Positions 46,780 through 57,972 of a DNA stretch of 64,000 nucleotides are shown in pieces. The DNA is from Melitaea cinxia (Eukaryota > Arthropoda > Insecta > Lepidoptera > Nymphalidae): NCBI RefSeq assembly GCF_905220565.1, contig NC_059399.1:15740501-15804500 (forward strand). The letters run 5' to 3'. The notes below the pieces were generated by a model, which was not told the origin of the DNA, did not search any database, and was given only the letters and a program-made list of their open reading frames with translations. Made by a program: the position numbers and the translations under genes. The first letter of the stretch is position 1; each line of letters starts with the position of its first letter.

Positions 46780-46975
46780 TATATTCTTTATTGCACTTAA
46801 AATTTTTGTACTGTTATTCGTATACAAATTTAGTTAGCAACAGTGGACTTATTTCAGATACACACCACTATTTATATAAGAATATACACATAAATATTAC
46901 ATATATATTTATATAAAATAAATACAAAATATACATATTATACACAATATTAATTGTTGTCCTAGTCTTACACAT
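46780..46975 (-). mobile_element. LINE 3' tail, copy 4 (inverted partner of 47750-48060)
   Basis: 'ttctttattgcacttaaaatttttgtactgttattcgtatacaaatttagttagcaacagtggactta' is the reverse complement of the end of 47750-48060. 'acacaccactatttatataagaatatacacat' matches further along. About 170 bp present in the partner is missing between these two parts. Confidence 0.65.
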
Positions 46976-47749
46976 ATGCTTAGTTTTTAATGATGATACA
47001 ACCGTACTTAATTTAAACTAAATTAATAACAAAAAATGATAAAATTCAAATACTTTGGAATGGATAAATAATTTACATTTATAATCACAAAAATATACAA
47101 ATTAGCCATTTCATGAGCATTACTGTTAGTGGCGGAAGACCAACGCAGTTATTTAATTATCAATATGGAGCTATCAAAACCGTTTCGCCAGCTCCCTGCC
47201 AATCCGACCGTTTCGTATCGCAATAAACTAGGGACGGTATTCGTAACACCGTATGTAACAGACCGGGTGCGTAACTATATAGTTAAAGAATTGAAAATAA
47301 TGAAGATAAAATCGTCACGATAGTAAATTTCCTTGATCGAATCACGGAAAACGTATCTCGGCGAATGAAAACAAAGCAATTATTAAAATACGTTACGTTA
47401 GTACGACTTTCACTGATTTTGACTTTCCAATATGGCAAGTGCGAGTGTCGGCTCGAGATGGACCGATTCAGCGTTGTCATGCACAATCATGTTGCATCTG
47501 GAAAGTTTCGGAGGCATCTACACCGAAAGTAACGAGTTTGAAACCTTGACGCATTTTTGATTTGTGTTGAGGAAAATACAAGAGTATCTATTGAGTTTCA
47601 AAAAAATATACAATCCGAATATGGATAACAAATTAACCATGACTTTATAATGAAATTAATATATAAATTTGTAAGTAATAATTTTGTTCGATTAATAAAA
47701 ATATCTTGTCATTAATGTTTACTTTTATTGTGTATTTGTATAATATGTA
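46976..47749. other. Spacer between inverted LINE tails
   Basis: 47120-47330 and 47400-47530 are GC-richer. A 64-codon plus-strand frame (47129-47323) begins at a non-ATG codon and is unrecognised. Confidence 0.35.
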
Positions 47750-48060
47750 TGTATTTTATATAAATATATATGTAATAATTATGTGTATATTCTTATATAA
47801 GTAGTGGTGTGTATAATAGTATATGATGTGTAATATGTATATGTATATTGTATGATGTTATGAATATTTTTAATTAGGTTTTTATTTTCAAGAATCTGTA
47901 TGTTGTCTACATTACTGCAATCTCTTAGATTGCTATGTAACATTAGTTCTCACTATCACAGGTTGGCTGCAAGAGATCTCTTCAAGAGATAAGTCCACCG
48001 TTGCTAACTAAATTTATATACAAATAACTGTAAAATTTTTGAAAGTGCAATAAAGAATGT
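47750..48060 (+). mobile_element. LINE 3' tail, copy 5
   Basis: The plus strand has 'ggttggctgcaagagatctcttcaagagataagtccacc', 'aaatttatatacaaataactgtaaaa' and 'gtgcaataaag', ending at 'aatgttatttaac'. It is a variant of the 'ctggaagagatcgct..agcgataag.ccgcc' tail with a polyadenylation-like AATAAAG. Upstream, (ATGT/ATAT)-rich simple sequence is included. No coding region. Confidence 0.65.
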
Positions 48061-49132
48061 TATTTAACAGTGCTTTTTATAGCATGACAAGATACAGCGA
48101 GCGTCCTTTATTTTCTTTCAAGTTAGTTTTTAATACCTAATTTAAAAAAATAGCCAAATTCGACCCCATTCTAGGTGGTTACTAGAATAATAACAAATGA
48201 CAACTATTTAGAGACAGTATGGCGGACGCGGACGAGCGGCGGCTTTAGAAGCGGACGAGATATATAAAAAATTTCTATCCCGTTCGGTATCAATAACAAT
48301 TTTGCGCTTTCCATTTTACCTCTGTATTTTTCATACATAAAATTATTACAATCAGCAGCGAGTCGAAATCGGAAAATGAAAAAAACAGTTAACGTTTATG
48401 ACAAGTGAAATTGGATTCTTTGCATTGTAATTACGTCAGTGAACGAGTGATTTAAGTTTATGTGCTCCATACTTCTTAAGCATTTCACTTTTAGCCGTAA
48501 TTAATGCTTTGATGGATGCGCTTACTAGCAATTGTAAGTTTAATTTATATAATGTATTCAATTACATAATCTTATATCAAAAATTATCTTTTAAAGTACG
48601 TTTTTAAGCAATATATCTTTAGTTTATCGGATGTTAAACTTAAGCAAAGAGAAATTGAGACCATGGTGTTATACTGTGTGTATTGTATGCATTTTTTTCT
48701 TTTTTCACTTCGTCTACAGGATAAACGTGCCAGTCATTTTTAACTTAGAACTCTTGATTTTCCTGCCGTTCAAATTATAAAGAACAAAGTTACTGTTAGA
48801 GAACAACGTTATTTTTACTCGAATGATATTTTTACAATGAACGAAGGATAAAATAAAGCAAAGTTATATTTTCATTCTAAATCGTTTGGAATACATTAAA
48901 ACTTAAAATAAGCATCAACGAGTCTGGCTATATTATGAATGGTATAAATTAATTTATATTGTCTAGCTGCCACTTTATCGTTTGAATGAAATTGCATATA
49001 AAATAGATGATTAGTCTCAACGCTGATGTAAAATGTCATAACATGGAGACTGATAGGCGCTTAGGATGAGAAAGAATTGATAAAAAAAAAACAGCTAAGT
49101 TTTTACCATTGAACTAAAAATAAAATACGTTT
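48061..49132. other. Unique DNA, no supported gene
   Basis: 48215-48270 is a short GC-rich patch ('gtatggcggacgcggacgagcggcggc'). A strong acceptor at 48721 ('cttcgtctacag') opens about 20 codons before a stop, not enough to call an exon. Confidence 0.35.
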
Positions 49133-49437
49133 CAGCCTGTAACGTCCCACGATAGGCGTCTTCCTCCATGTAGAAGAAGGATTGGAGCCTAGTCCACTAC
49201 GCTGTTCCACTGCGGGTTGGCGGATATGTTCCCTACTATAACGATCGCTATAAGGTATTTATGATAACAACCGGGGCTGACGGCTTTACGTGCTCTTCGA
49301 GGCACGGTAGGGAGACCCACAAGGACAGACATTCATACCAGAAAGAAATATATTTGTACAAATAGAAATATCCAGCCCGAGCGGTATCGAACCCGCAAAC
49401 CGTCGGTGTGTTTTGCGACTTCACCAAAGCGGTTGTG
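49133..49437 (-). mobile_element. tRNA-derived SINE, family B, complete copy
   Basis: The minus strand begins with a tRNA-like head (A-box-like 'ccgctttggtgaagtcgc', B box 'gcgggttcgataccgct'). The body follows ('tttctggtatgaatg', 'gtccttgtgggtctcccta', 'gtgcctcgaagagcacg', 'atagcgatcgtta', 'ccgcagtggaacagcg'), with the end 'cctatcgtgggacgttacaggctg'. It is the reference for the split copy at 32652-36810. Confidence 0.8.
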
Positions 49438-49518
49438 GAAAAATAAAATACATGTAAAAAATATGACAGAGATGGAAAGAGAGCCGAGATTTTATATCTC
49501 TATACTTAGTTATACCAT

Positions 49519-49666
49519 GTATTGTGGTGGGCTCGGTTTTCCGCATTTAGACAGAGGTGGTCCGTTGTGCGTGAAAAGAGGGCTGACTAATTCAGCCAGC
49601 CCAGCTCCTTCCAGAAGCTCAGAAGCCTCCTGGGGCGTTCACAGGCGTCTCGGAGCGTCCTTATTT
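49519..49666 (+). mobile_element. 148-bp GC-rich insert with 14-bp target duplication
   Basis: A perfect 14-bp repeat CTTAGTTATACCAT (49505-49518 and 49667-49680) brackets a GC-rich segment unlike its surroundings ('tgtggtgggctcggttttccgc' to 'caggcgtctcggagcgtcc'). It contains 'gggctgactaattcagccagccc', a short stem-loop. The long duplication points to target-primed insertion of a reverse-transcribed RNA, either a LINE fragment or a small RNA retrocopy. Strand is a guess, and the 92-codon frame across it is chance. Confidence 0.65.
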
Positions 49667-49680
49667 CTTAGTTATACCAT

Positions 49681-50874
49681 TTGAAAATCAGTCGTCAAAC
49701 AGCAAGACGTAAAAACACTTAATTAATAATATATAAATAAAAATTCTATCGAAATAAACGACGCGTGACAATAATTAATTAACACATTAATGATTCCGCG
49801 AAATCATTAAAAAAAATGTTGTAGCTTGTAACTTGGAAGCAGATGGTCAGGCGAGCGTTGAATATAAAAGATAATTTACTCATTCGTATATAACAAATAA
49901 GGGTTTTAACGGAAATTTATCTACGTGAAAAGTTTTATAAAATCCATCAAACGTAAGACGCGCTAATGAGACAGCGCAGATGTCTCGCCACGTAACATCG
50001 GATAGAACAAAAGGTAATTTAAATGGAGGATTTTACGTAGAAAATCTCTCGTGTTTTGCTGATGAATAAATTATATTTTTCCACTATTTGTTCAAGGTAC
50101 TAAACAACAATTAACAATAAGAGGATTATTCATTGACACGTTTACTATAAAAGGCTTAAATATTTAAATTCCCAGATACGAAAATAAAGTATTTTCCAAT
50201 TGCAATACGCTTGGTTCTTTTTATAGTATTTTTATTGACAGTAGAGTATCAGTTTCATGATAGCGGGTTCAAATAATATTTCTCTTTAAAATTAATGTCT
50301 TTCAAACTAGAATATTTTAAATAAAATTTTGAGACATCCTCTTACCTATCGTGGAGCCGTGTTACGTAATAAGATCTTATTCACGTGAAAAGGATCTAGT
50401 GGTTGGATAAAATTTATTGGCTGTTAATGTACAATATAAAACAAAGGAGCAGGCGGTGAGGCATTTAATTTTAAGAGATCACAATCGCCTATGTGCTCGG
50501 AGCTAAGGGAGAATCAAATGGATTAGTGACGTATACCAAAGGGCTACAGAGGATTTAGAGGATCGCCAAAGAAAGGCCAGGTCCCGGTTGAGTAAACTAT
50601 ACGATCTTTAGTTACCTACAAGGCTCTAAAATAAATAAATTAAATTAATTAAAACTTAAATCGTGCAACCTCCTTTTAATTATGTCAAAAGAGAATTGTT
50701 TTATAAAATAAATATATCTATCGTCTATTATTGTATATACTTAGATATTCGTTTCTTACTATAAAAATATTAAGCTTAACATATAATTTTTACTTGTGTA
50801 TACAAAAGTTGCGTATACTTTACTGGTTGCTGCCTTGATACTGGTAATAGATCATATATTTATATGATATTATT
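49681..50874. other. AT-rich DNA, nothing supported
   Basis: 50450-50600 is less AT-rich, without a coding frame. No repeats were recognised. Confidence 0.4.
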
Positions 50875-51170
50875 GGTCGCCCAGTGGTCGTAATTCGACC
50901 ACAATTAATTTTAATTATAGGTATTTAAGTTTGAACACTTAACAAAAGATGCTAGAATATAGATGAAAATATGCGTGTGTATGTCAAACACATGGTAGTT
51001 TGTGTAATGTTTTTTTTTATGGATTTAATGTATTTATTATGCATAATTTAAAAAAAAATTAGTATTCTGCACTCCTTCTCTATATAAATTATAAGTGTGC
51101 GAAATTACATACTCCTCCGTCCACGCAATTTTTATAAAAAGGGGTACAAAGCTTTTTGTTTATATAGAAG
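50875..51170 (+). repeat. Interspersed repeat, family E, copy 2
   Basis: 'ggtcgcccagtggtcgtaattcgaccac' to 'tactcctccgtccacgcaattttta..aaaaggggtacaaagc'. It shares its whole order with 53700-53996. The downstream 'gcttcacgtatt' end is lost or diverged here. Confidence 0.7.
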
Positions 51171-53300
51171 AAGAAGATAACAAACACGTAATATTGTACG
51201 AATCAGATATAATAAAACAAAAAGCGACACTTATTTGTCAAACGCGAAAACCAATTACTGAACTGTCAACGTACAAACAATAACAGTCTCGATACATTGT
51301 AATCGAACGTTTTAATTCATGTAATACCTGTAACGTGTAACACATTTCAACACATACATTTTACTATTACAGTATTCAGCCAAGTGGGAATGACGCCAGA
51401 GTGATAAAACTTTGACTTTAAATTGGATCTCATTCACGATGTAAACAAGCCAAAAGTGTATTGATATTAATTATATTTGAATATATAAATGACAGAGACG
51501 TGTAGTATTACTAACACTAGCTTTCATGCGGGACTTATGAGTTATGACTGAATGTATAACGGTTGAGCAATATATTGTGGACTTTTAAAAGTAACAATTG
51601 AGTTTCATGGCAGTTATGATGAGCAGAAAGTACATTCCGAATCTTTAGTAACTTCAGGTTTTAAAGTTATGATTGGATCAGCAGAGTACTTATGAAGTGT
51701 ACGTGTGCATCTTTTAATTTATGAATTAATTTAAACTAATAAATTTACTTAATTAATTTAATTATGATTTTGAAATATTTAAGAATAATGGAAAATCGAC
51801 CTAGGACGAGTTAGCAAAGATTAATAAGGAAGTATTTTAAGGAATCGTAAATTGAAAAAATAAATAATACTTATAAATATACTCCAATAAATGGTAATAG
51901 TTGCGATCATCCAAAATTTTGAAATATATGATTATACATGGTCTTGTTCGGTTTTGAAATAATTTCATCCCACGGTCGAGTTACTTGAAATCTCGTAAAA
52001 TTATAACGCCCCACGATGGTGCTTACTACAAGTGGTGTTAAAGTTGGTAGCAATTTAAATATTCATGTTTTGACACTTGAATATAAGCTATATTTCTTTC
52101 ATTCCAATTTTTATTAAACTGAGTAGGTACGTTTAAAATTTATTACTTCACGTTATATAATAAAAAAAAAAAAATACTTAAAGCAGCTTTGAATATAAAA
52201 TAAATGTCGTCAAAAGTATGGACAAATCTAAGAACATCATTGAACACATAAATAGGAAGGGGATACAGTTCAGCAGTTTGATGCTAAGTATTTAAGAGGA
52301 TTAGTTTACTTCTCAAATTCGTGCGCGTGCAAACGATACGAAAACCTGCATGCATACATCTAAATACCTGCTGTTTAGTATCATTTTGGACTCATCTTCA
52401 ACCTGTCTCTCACTGTACAATATATGGCCACTAATAGAATAATACAGGCGCAGTATACAAACACTATTAAAAATGTACACGTGCTTATTAACACATATTC
52501 TTTTAAAAATAAAAAAAAATAATAATAATTAAGAATTAAATAAGTACCACAAAAATTAAAACTAAATCAACGTAACACAATTTTCACCAAAACCATAATT
52601 ACTTAAGGCGAGGCCTTATCAAATACAGCTATTAAAACAGCTTTAAAGGAACCCCACCTTAAGACCAAGGTAAGAACTTTATTAAACAATAAATTACTAA
52701 TTTAACTCTTAAAATCTTCGACGTAAACAACGATTATCTTATCGAAAAGAAATTTATCGCGTCTCGAAGAGCAATACTTAAACACATATTGATTGTAAGC
52801 GCTGCCTTCGATTGATAAACTGCAACCTTCTGAGCGAGGTTGCGGGTGATACGCGACCATTAACCTAAAAAGCTAGCAACCTGCTGGTTGTATTGCATAT
52901 TTAAATATGCTATTGAGTGAGACTATGACATTGAGTGGATGAAATGTTGTTCTCTTTAACAGTTTTGGGCTAAATATACTTATAGAAGTATAAAATTAAC
53001 GACACGTGAATAGGTACATATAGTGGTCGATGAAGGTCTCGATGGGAAACAAAAGCAATAGAGTTATGCAGTAGATACGTAATAAAACTCTGAATAACAG
53101 ACTGTATATGACCGTAAAAAAACAGCTTTATACTTTTCAAGCTGCATTTCCTTTTTCAAAATTGTTCCTGGATTTTAGTTCAAAATCATTTATCGAGGAT
53201 TTCGAATGTACGAATTTTGTACATGGGGTCTATTTGTATGCACTTAATCATTGTTGGCACTGTCTAAGACTCCTGTCGCCAACTTTATAATTATTGTTAA
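51171..53300. other. AT-rich DNA, nothing supported
   Basis: No repeat family or splice-bounded frame was recognised. Confidence 0.4.
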
Positions 53301-53500
53301 CTAGCTGACTCGGCGAACTTCGTATCGCCTAACAGTCGATTCTTTAATTTTATTATTTTTTTTTTTTTAGATTTTTTCTCTCCGTAAGAACCATCCTCGT
53401 ACTTCAACGAATATTTAAAAAAAAGAATTAGCGAAATCGGTCCAACCGTTCTCGAGTTTTGCGCTTAGCAACACATTCAGCGACTCATTTTTATTATTGA
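53301..53500 (-). mobile_element. Non-autonomous Helitron-like element 7
   Basis: Borders A and T are present on both sides. Minus strand: TC start, 'aataaaaatgagtcgctgaatgtgttgctaagcgc', 3' hairpin GGCGA...TCGCC, then GAGTCAG and CTAG/T. 200 bp, a shorter sister of element 4. Confidence 0.82.
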
Positions 53501-53699
53501 TAATTAACCAGCTCAATTGACAGTTTTATATTTTGGCGAAATCGTTATTAATAACTATTATTTATTAGAGTTCCGTTTATACGTAAGTATGCATATGATA
53601 TTTGGCTTGAGCGACCGAAAAAAAGACCTTCTCTATTATAATATAGAAATAATTAGTTCTGTTTGTTCATGAATGAACAATTGTCCTTATTGGACTAAA

Positions 53700-53996
53700 C
53701 TAAGTGGTCACTCAGTGGTCTGAATTCGACCATAAGTAATTTAAATAATAAGTTTGAACATTATTAAGGTTCTGTTGTAAAAGACTATATATCTATAAAA
53801 ATAAACAAAAGAGTATAGGTATGCGTGTGTGTTTCAAATATATACATGTACATGGTGATGTATTTTTATGCATTACTTTAAACAATATTAGCATTCTGCA
53901 CTACTTCTCTATATAAACTATAAGTGTACGAACTTTCATACTCCTCCGTCCGCGCAATTTTCGAAAAAAGGGTTACAAAGTTTTTGCTTCACGTAT
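53700..53996 (+). repeat. Interspersed repeat, family E, copy 3
   Basis: 'agtggtcactcagtggtctgaattcgaccataag' to 'gggttacaaagtttttgcttcacgtattaatat'. It is the most complete copy and shares its last ~25 bp with the inverted copy at 1545. Confidence 0.7.
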
Positions 53997-54580
53997 TAAT
54001 ATTATTAATATACAGATACTTTATGTTATAATTAAGCAAACAGTAGTCGTTTTTCTTTTATGAACTAATTTTGAAATTAGAATCAAGTTCATATCTATGA
54101 ATGTTTCACATAATTTAAGACCCAAATTTCAAGCTAGTGACATCGGGGGAAAGAGTAATTCTAGAAAATACCATTTATATTTGAATGTGACTATTTGTTT
54201 CTTCTGAATTTTATGTAACAGCCCAACCTTAAAAACCCTGTTACACTTGTATTATTCTGTGTATTTCGATTAAAACATAATCTTCAAACGTAAAATAAAA
54301 TATAATCATAGACTGAGAGTAACAATAAGTCAACAAAAACATTGGTTTTTAATTCTTACGTATTCTATTTAAAACGTAGTACAATAACACTTAAGCGACA
54401 CTTAAAGTCGACTACATTGTGTTTCAAGTTCAAACGTTATTATATGTTATGAATCATTACAAACCTGTTTGTTATCGGCCTTTACAAAGGTCTTCTTCTC
54501 AGTACATTTTATCATATAATCTTACATTAAGTATAGTATACAATATAATTATTGTATGACACTTTTATCTGATTTAGAAT
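53997..54580. other. AT-rich DNA, nothing seen
   Basis: No gene or repeat was recognised. Confidence 0.4.
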
Positions 54581-55290
54581 ATAATTGTTTGCTGGCAAAC
54601 GAAAAAAAACCGACTTCAATAATTACATCGACAAGTAAGTAGACGAAAAAATAGTCAAGTAAATACGCGTTATAATAAAATACTCAAAAAGCCAACCATC
54701 AGCTTTCGATTAAAACAAGAATTATCGAAATCGGCCCACCCAGTAACAAGTTATGAGGTATAATAAATACAACGTAGATCGACGAAAAAATAGAGTAAAT
54801 ACTCATTATTAGCAATAACTCGAAAAGCACTAGTCAGATGTCAATTAAATTTAAATGGAACTACGTGACAAGCTGTGTAGTTATTGCAAAAAATAATATA
54901 GCCACCTCTCTCTTCCCGTGGGTGTCGTAAGAGGCGACTAAGGGATAACTCAGTTCCACTACTACCTTAGAACTTATAAAACCGACCGATGGCGGGATAA
55001 CCATCCAACTGCTGGCTTTGAAATACACAGGCCGAAGACGCGCAGCGTCTTCGGTGCGACGAAGTCAGCTCTGCGGTCACCAACCCGCATACCCAGCGCG
55101 GTGACTATCGGCAACAAACATGAGTTCACGCCATTTTTGGCGCGAACTTGTGAAGGCCTATGTCCAGCAGTGGACTGCGATAGACTGGAGTGATGATGAT
55201 GAAATGACACGCACTATCTTACGATTTAAAAAAAATCGAATTGGTCGGAGTATTTTGATAACCATTATAATTAATGTAGAGATGGTTTTT
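54581..55290 (-). repeat. Interspersed repeat, family C, copy 3, split by nested insertion
   Basis: The end hairpin (GTTTGCTGGCAAAC), A-run and ACCGACTTCAAT open it at 54581. Internal blocks run to about 54870. Family C resumes after the R unit with 'acacgcactatcttacgatttaaa', which matches the consensus 'catctttcgattaaaac' region. The junction carries GTGACA/ATGACA. Confidence 0.65.
54872..55203 (+). mobile_element. SINE-like unit R, copy 6, nested in family C
   Basis: Full-length, from 'gctgtgtagttattgc' to 'gtccagcagtggactgcgatagactggagtgatgatgatga'. A 6-bp near-duplication (GTGACA at 54865, ATGACA at 55204) flanks it. The minus-strand frame 54974-55210 is a shadow. Confidence 0.75.
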
Positions 55291-55734
55291 GAAGACATCT
55301 GTATGACAGTCTTTGAAATTTTTTAATAGGGACATTATTAAGCCTTAGTGGAATAACTTTGCGGATTGCCTATCAATAGAACATAAGGAGGCTTTACTTC
55401 AATTCAATTGTAATTTTAAGGATTCCTTATACAACACGAAGCACGCGGTAGGTATAAATCGAACCGTAAAATATAAAACACTTCAAATGCGATTATCGCC
55501 GACATTAATAGTTTAAAATAACCAACGATCTCAACGACTTATGTGTAAACGTCGATATTATTAGTTTAAGTGATCATGGAAATAAAAGATTATATAATTT
55601 TTAATTGATGGTTAACAGATACATAAAATACTTTAACAAACATGCTTAATGCCTGTTCCTTGTTATAGGAACTACCAACTGATATATGTAGCTACCGATT
55701 AATTTCTCATAACTATACATATATACAAATAAAT
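55291..55734. other. AT-rich DNA, nothing seen
   Basis: No gene or repeat was recognised. Confidence 0.4.
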
Positions 55735-55862
55735 GAACATATTACACCCAGGCACGGGGTCTGGAATTAACAATAAACCCGCAAACGCCAGTGCAGAAAA
55801 CGAGAAAGCCAGTGAAGAAAGAAATAAAAGGGTCACTGCAAACTGTCACAATGTGCTATGGT
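55735..55862 (-). mobile_element. SINE family A, head fragment
   Basis: 'attacacccaggcacggggtctggaatt' and 'gggtcactgcaaactg' are a diverged minus-strand head of family A. The 84-codon plus-strand frame over it is a shadow. Confidence 0.6.
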
Positions 55863-57065
55863 CAAGTATAGCTGAAAATTGCATGTTTGCGGAAATTAGC
55901 GCTAATATAACTTCCGCATCACGCGACGTTCTTTATACTTACTACTGTTCCGATCACGTCTGCCGCGCGTCATATCACATATCCTAACTGACCTCTGTCA
56001 AGATATGTGAACGTAAGCGCTATTTATAGTAATGTAACTTAATATATTAATAATATAAAGATATTACGCTTGTTCATCTGATTCTCTATTTATAATTACA
56101 GTAGGTATATATTTTTTCATTATATCGTTACCTAACTATGCTAACTAAATTTCAAGCATTTTTGTATTAAGGCAAAACCATAAACACTAGTAATTGTTAT
56201 GACTCATTGTAGGATATCTGTAAATCTATAAATATATAAATAAACTCTTCACACTTAACGGCTTGCAGTAGAAGAAGAATTCTGCGTCGGGAGTTGAGAA
56301 GCAGACACAAAGAACACAACACAAACAGAAACGTCTAGACCATTATAGTTATTTATTTGTTCTATTTAAACATTTGTTACAAACATTTACCCAGGTTTCA
56401 AAATGGATTCGAGTTGCAAAATGAAGGGAAAAATGAAAATTTTTATAGGAGACTTACATATGGCGAAAGACAAGCCGTTTCTAAATAATTGTAAATCGAA
56501 CATTAAAGAACGTTACATAGAACATGACTAAACTAAGAGATAATGAACGTTACATAGAACATGACTAAAATCACAATGGTTTGTAATTTTTTTAAAAAAC
56601 AATTAAGTCTAATTTCATTTTATTTACTTTTTAGGATCAAAATAGCGATGTTATCGTAACACTAAATTATTGTAACAATTTCACCAACTCAATATAAATT
56701 TAAGACAAGTAAAACCACTTGTCTTGTTTCGTATGAACGCGCGTCGTGAGAGTTTATCGAAAAGGCGGCGCCTTTATCGATAAGGTTACACCAGAGGCCG
56801 TCTATATTAACGAGCGTGATATAATAATTATTGAGATGGAAATACGGTATTTTTTTTTTGTTTTTTTAATATTATAAAACCGGTCATTTCTGGGTCAATG
56901 AGATATCGAACAGTTGTATTTTTCACGATCGTACAAAATAAATCGACAAAGTAACGTATTATTAAAATTAAACATTTTTCACCAAAACGTATGTTGTGTT
57001 ACCAAAACAATGTTCACGATGTAACTGTTATTTTTTTTTATACGCAGTTATATTTCGCATAAATT
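55863..57065. other. AT-rich DNA around a small-frame candidate
   Basis: Apart from the candidate at 56395-56531, it holds a 25-bp direct repeat (56508-56532 and 56545-56569, beginning GAACGTTACATAG). Nothing else was recognised. Confidence 0.4.
56395..56531 (+). CDS. Small open frame after an acceptor-like site, unknown
   Basis: 'acaaacatttacccag' (AG at 56393-56394) is followed by 'gtttca' and an ATG at 56403 in an ideal insect start context (CAAAATGG). The frame runs 42 codons to TAA at 56529-56531 (MDSSCKMKGKMKIFIGD...). A second reading, shifted by one phase, is open from the acceptor to 56488 (FQNGFELQNEGKNENFYRR...). That phase would accept the second exon at 43326-43382. Neither product is recognised. 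AT-rich DNA gives frames of this length by chance. Confidence 0.2.
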
Positions 57066-57270
57066 ACATTCACTATATAATATAGCACTGGCTCTTGTGC
57101 TAGCGGTTGCGAGTTCGATCCCCGCACATGGCATATCTACATTTGTATTAATCATACATATGTTTGCCGTGATCTGGGTGTTTGTGCTTGTGTGTATTGT
57201 GTGTTTTTCCGGACCCCCGACACAGGAGTAAATCCTACTGGGGGTTGTTGAGTGTGGGGCGTTTATTTAT
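57066..57270 (+). mobile_element. tRNA-derived SINE, related to family B
   Basis: The tRNA-like head has 'gcactggctcttgtgctagcgg' and a canonical B box 'cgagttcgatccccgca'. The body has 'ttgccgtgatctgggtgtttgtgcttgtg' and 'tccggacccccgacacaggagtaaatcctactgggggttg', and the end is (TTTA)n. The head resembles family B but the 3' part differs. Confidence 0.7.
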
Positions 57271-57837
57271 TTATTTAAATAAAACTTGTAAGTATTTTAT
57301 TTAAAAATAAGTTTTGAAATATTTAACAAGAACGTGACGCGAAGATGCAAACACACGTATATATTTCAATGCAATCATACACAATATTATGACAGTGTTT
57401 TTTTTTATAATAAAAAAAAAATCTATGTCTGTTTAAATAAGTAAACTGATTCACGAGCTCGCAAAGTAAATTAATTACATTGTAGAACGAACCTAATCCA
57501 CCATGCCAACCAAAATTTTTCTTTGATAAAGACGAAATTAACAAAAGAAAACATTTCAATAAATTTAAAACCTCAATATAAACGTATAAAGACGTGACTT
57601 GTCAATATATTAAGAAAAAATAAATAAATACCATACATACACATATTAATTTACCTATATGTAAACCTCCATACTTTGCGTTAAGATTGCCTATTGTCAA
57701 TGGTTGAGACTTATTTTTGGTACCTACATAATTTATTAGAGTATTAATTCTTGGTTCTACAGTAAAATACACTCTCCTCTGTCTCCTGTGTCTCTGTATA
57801 CACTTCCCTACCGCTTTCACTACGCTATGTCCTATAT
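57271..57837. other. AT-rich DNA
   Basis: Two short minus-strand frames (57323-57559 and 57602-57820) are unrecognised. The 3' part may be the body upstream of the LINE tail, but no reverse transcriptase motif is visible. Confidence 0.35.
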
Positions 57838-57972
57838 GCCCAAAGGTTGTCTGGAAGAGATCGCTCCTCTAGCGATAAGACCGCCTTTGTAAACTGTTTT
57901 TTATTTGTAATATGTTATTGTGTTGATTGTTGTTGTGTACAATAAAGAGTATTATTGTATTGTATTGTATTG
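57838..57972 (+). mobile_element. LINE 3' tail, copy 6, reference copy
   Basis: 'caaaggttgtctggaagagatcgctcctctagcgataagaccgcctttgtaaac', then 'tgttgtgtacaataaagagtatt' and a (TATTG)n tail. The 'gctcctctagcg' part can form a small stem, the conserved hallmark of this tail type. Five other tails in the window are named by comparison with it. Confidence 0.75.

Noticed and set aside
57066..57130. True tRNA gene
   Set aside because: A B box is present but there is no complete cloverleaf, and a SINE body follows.
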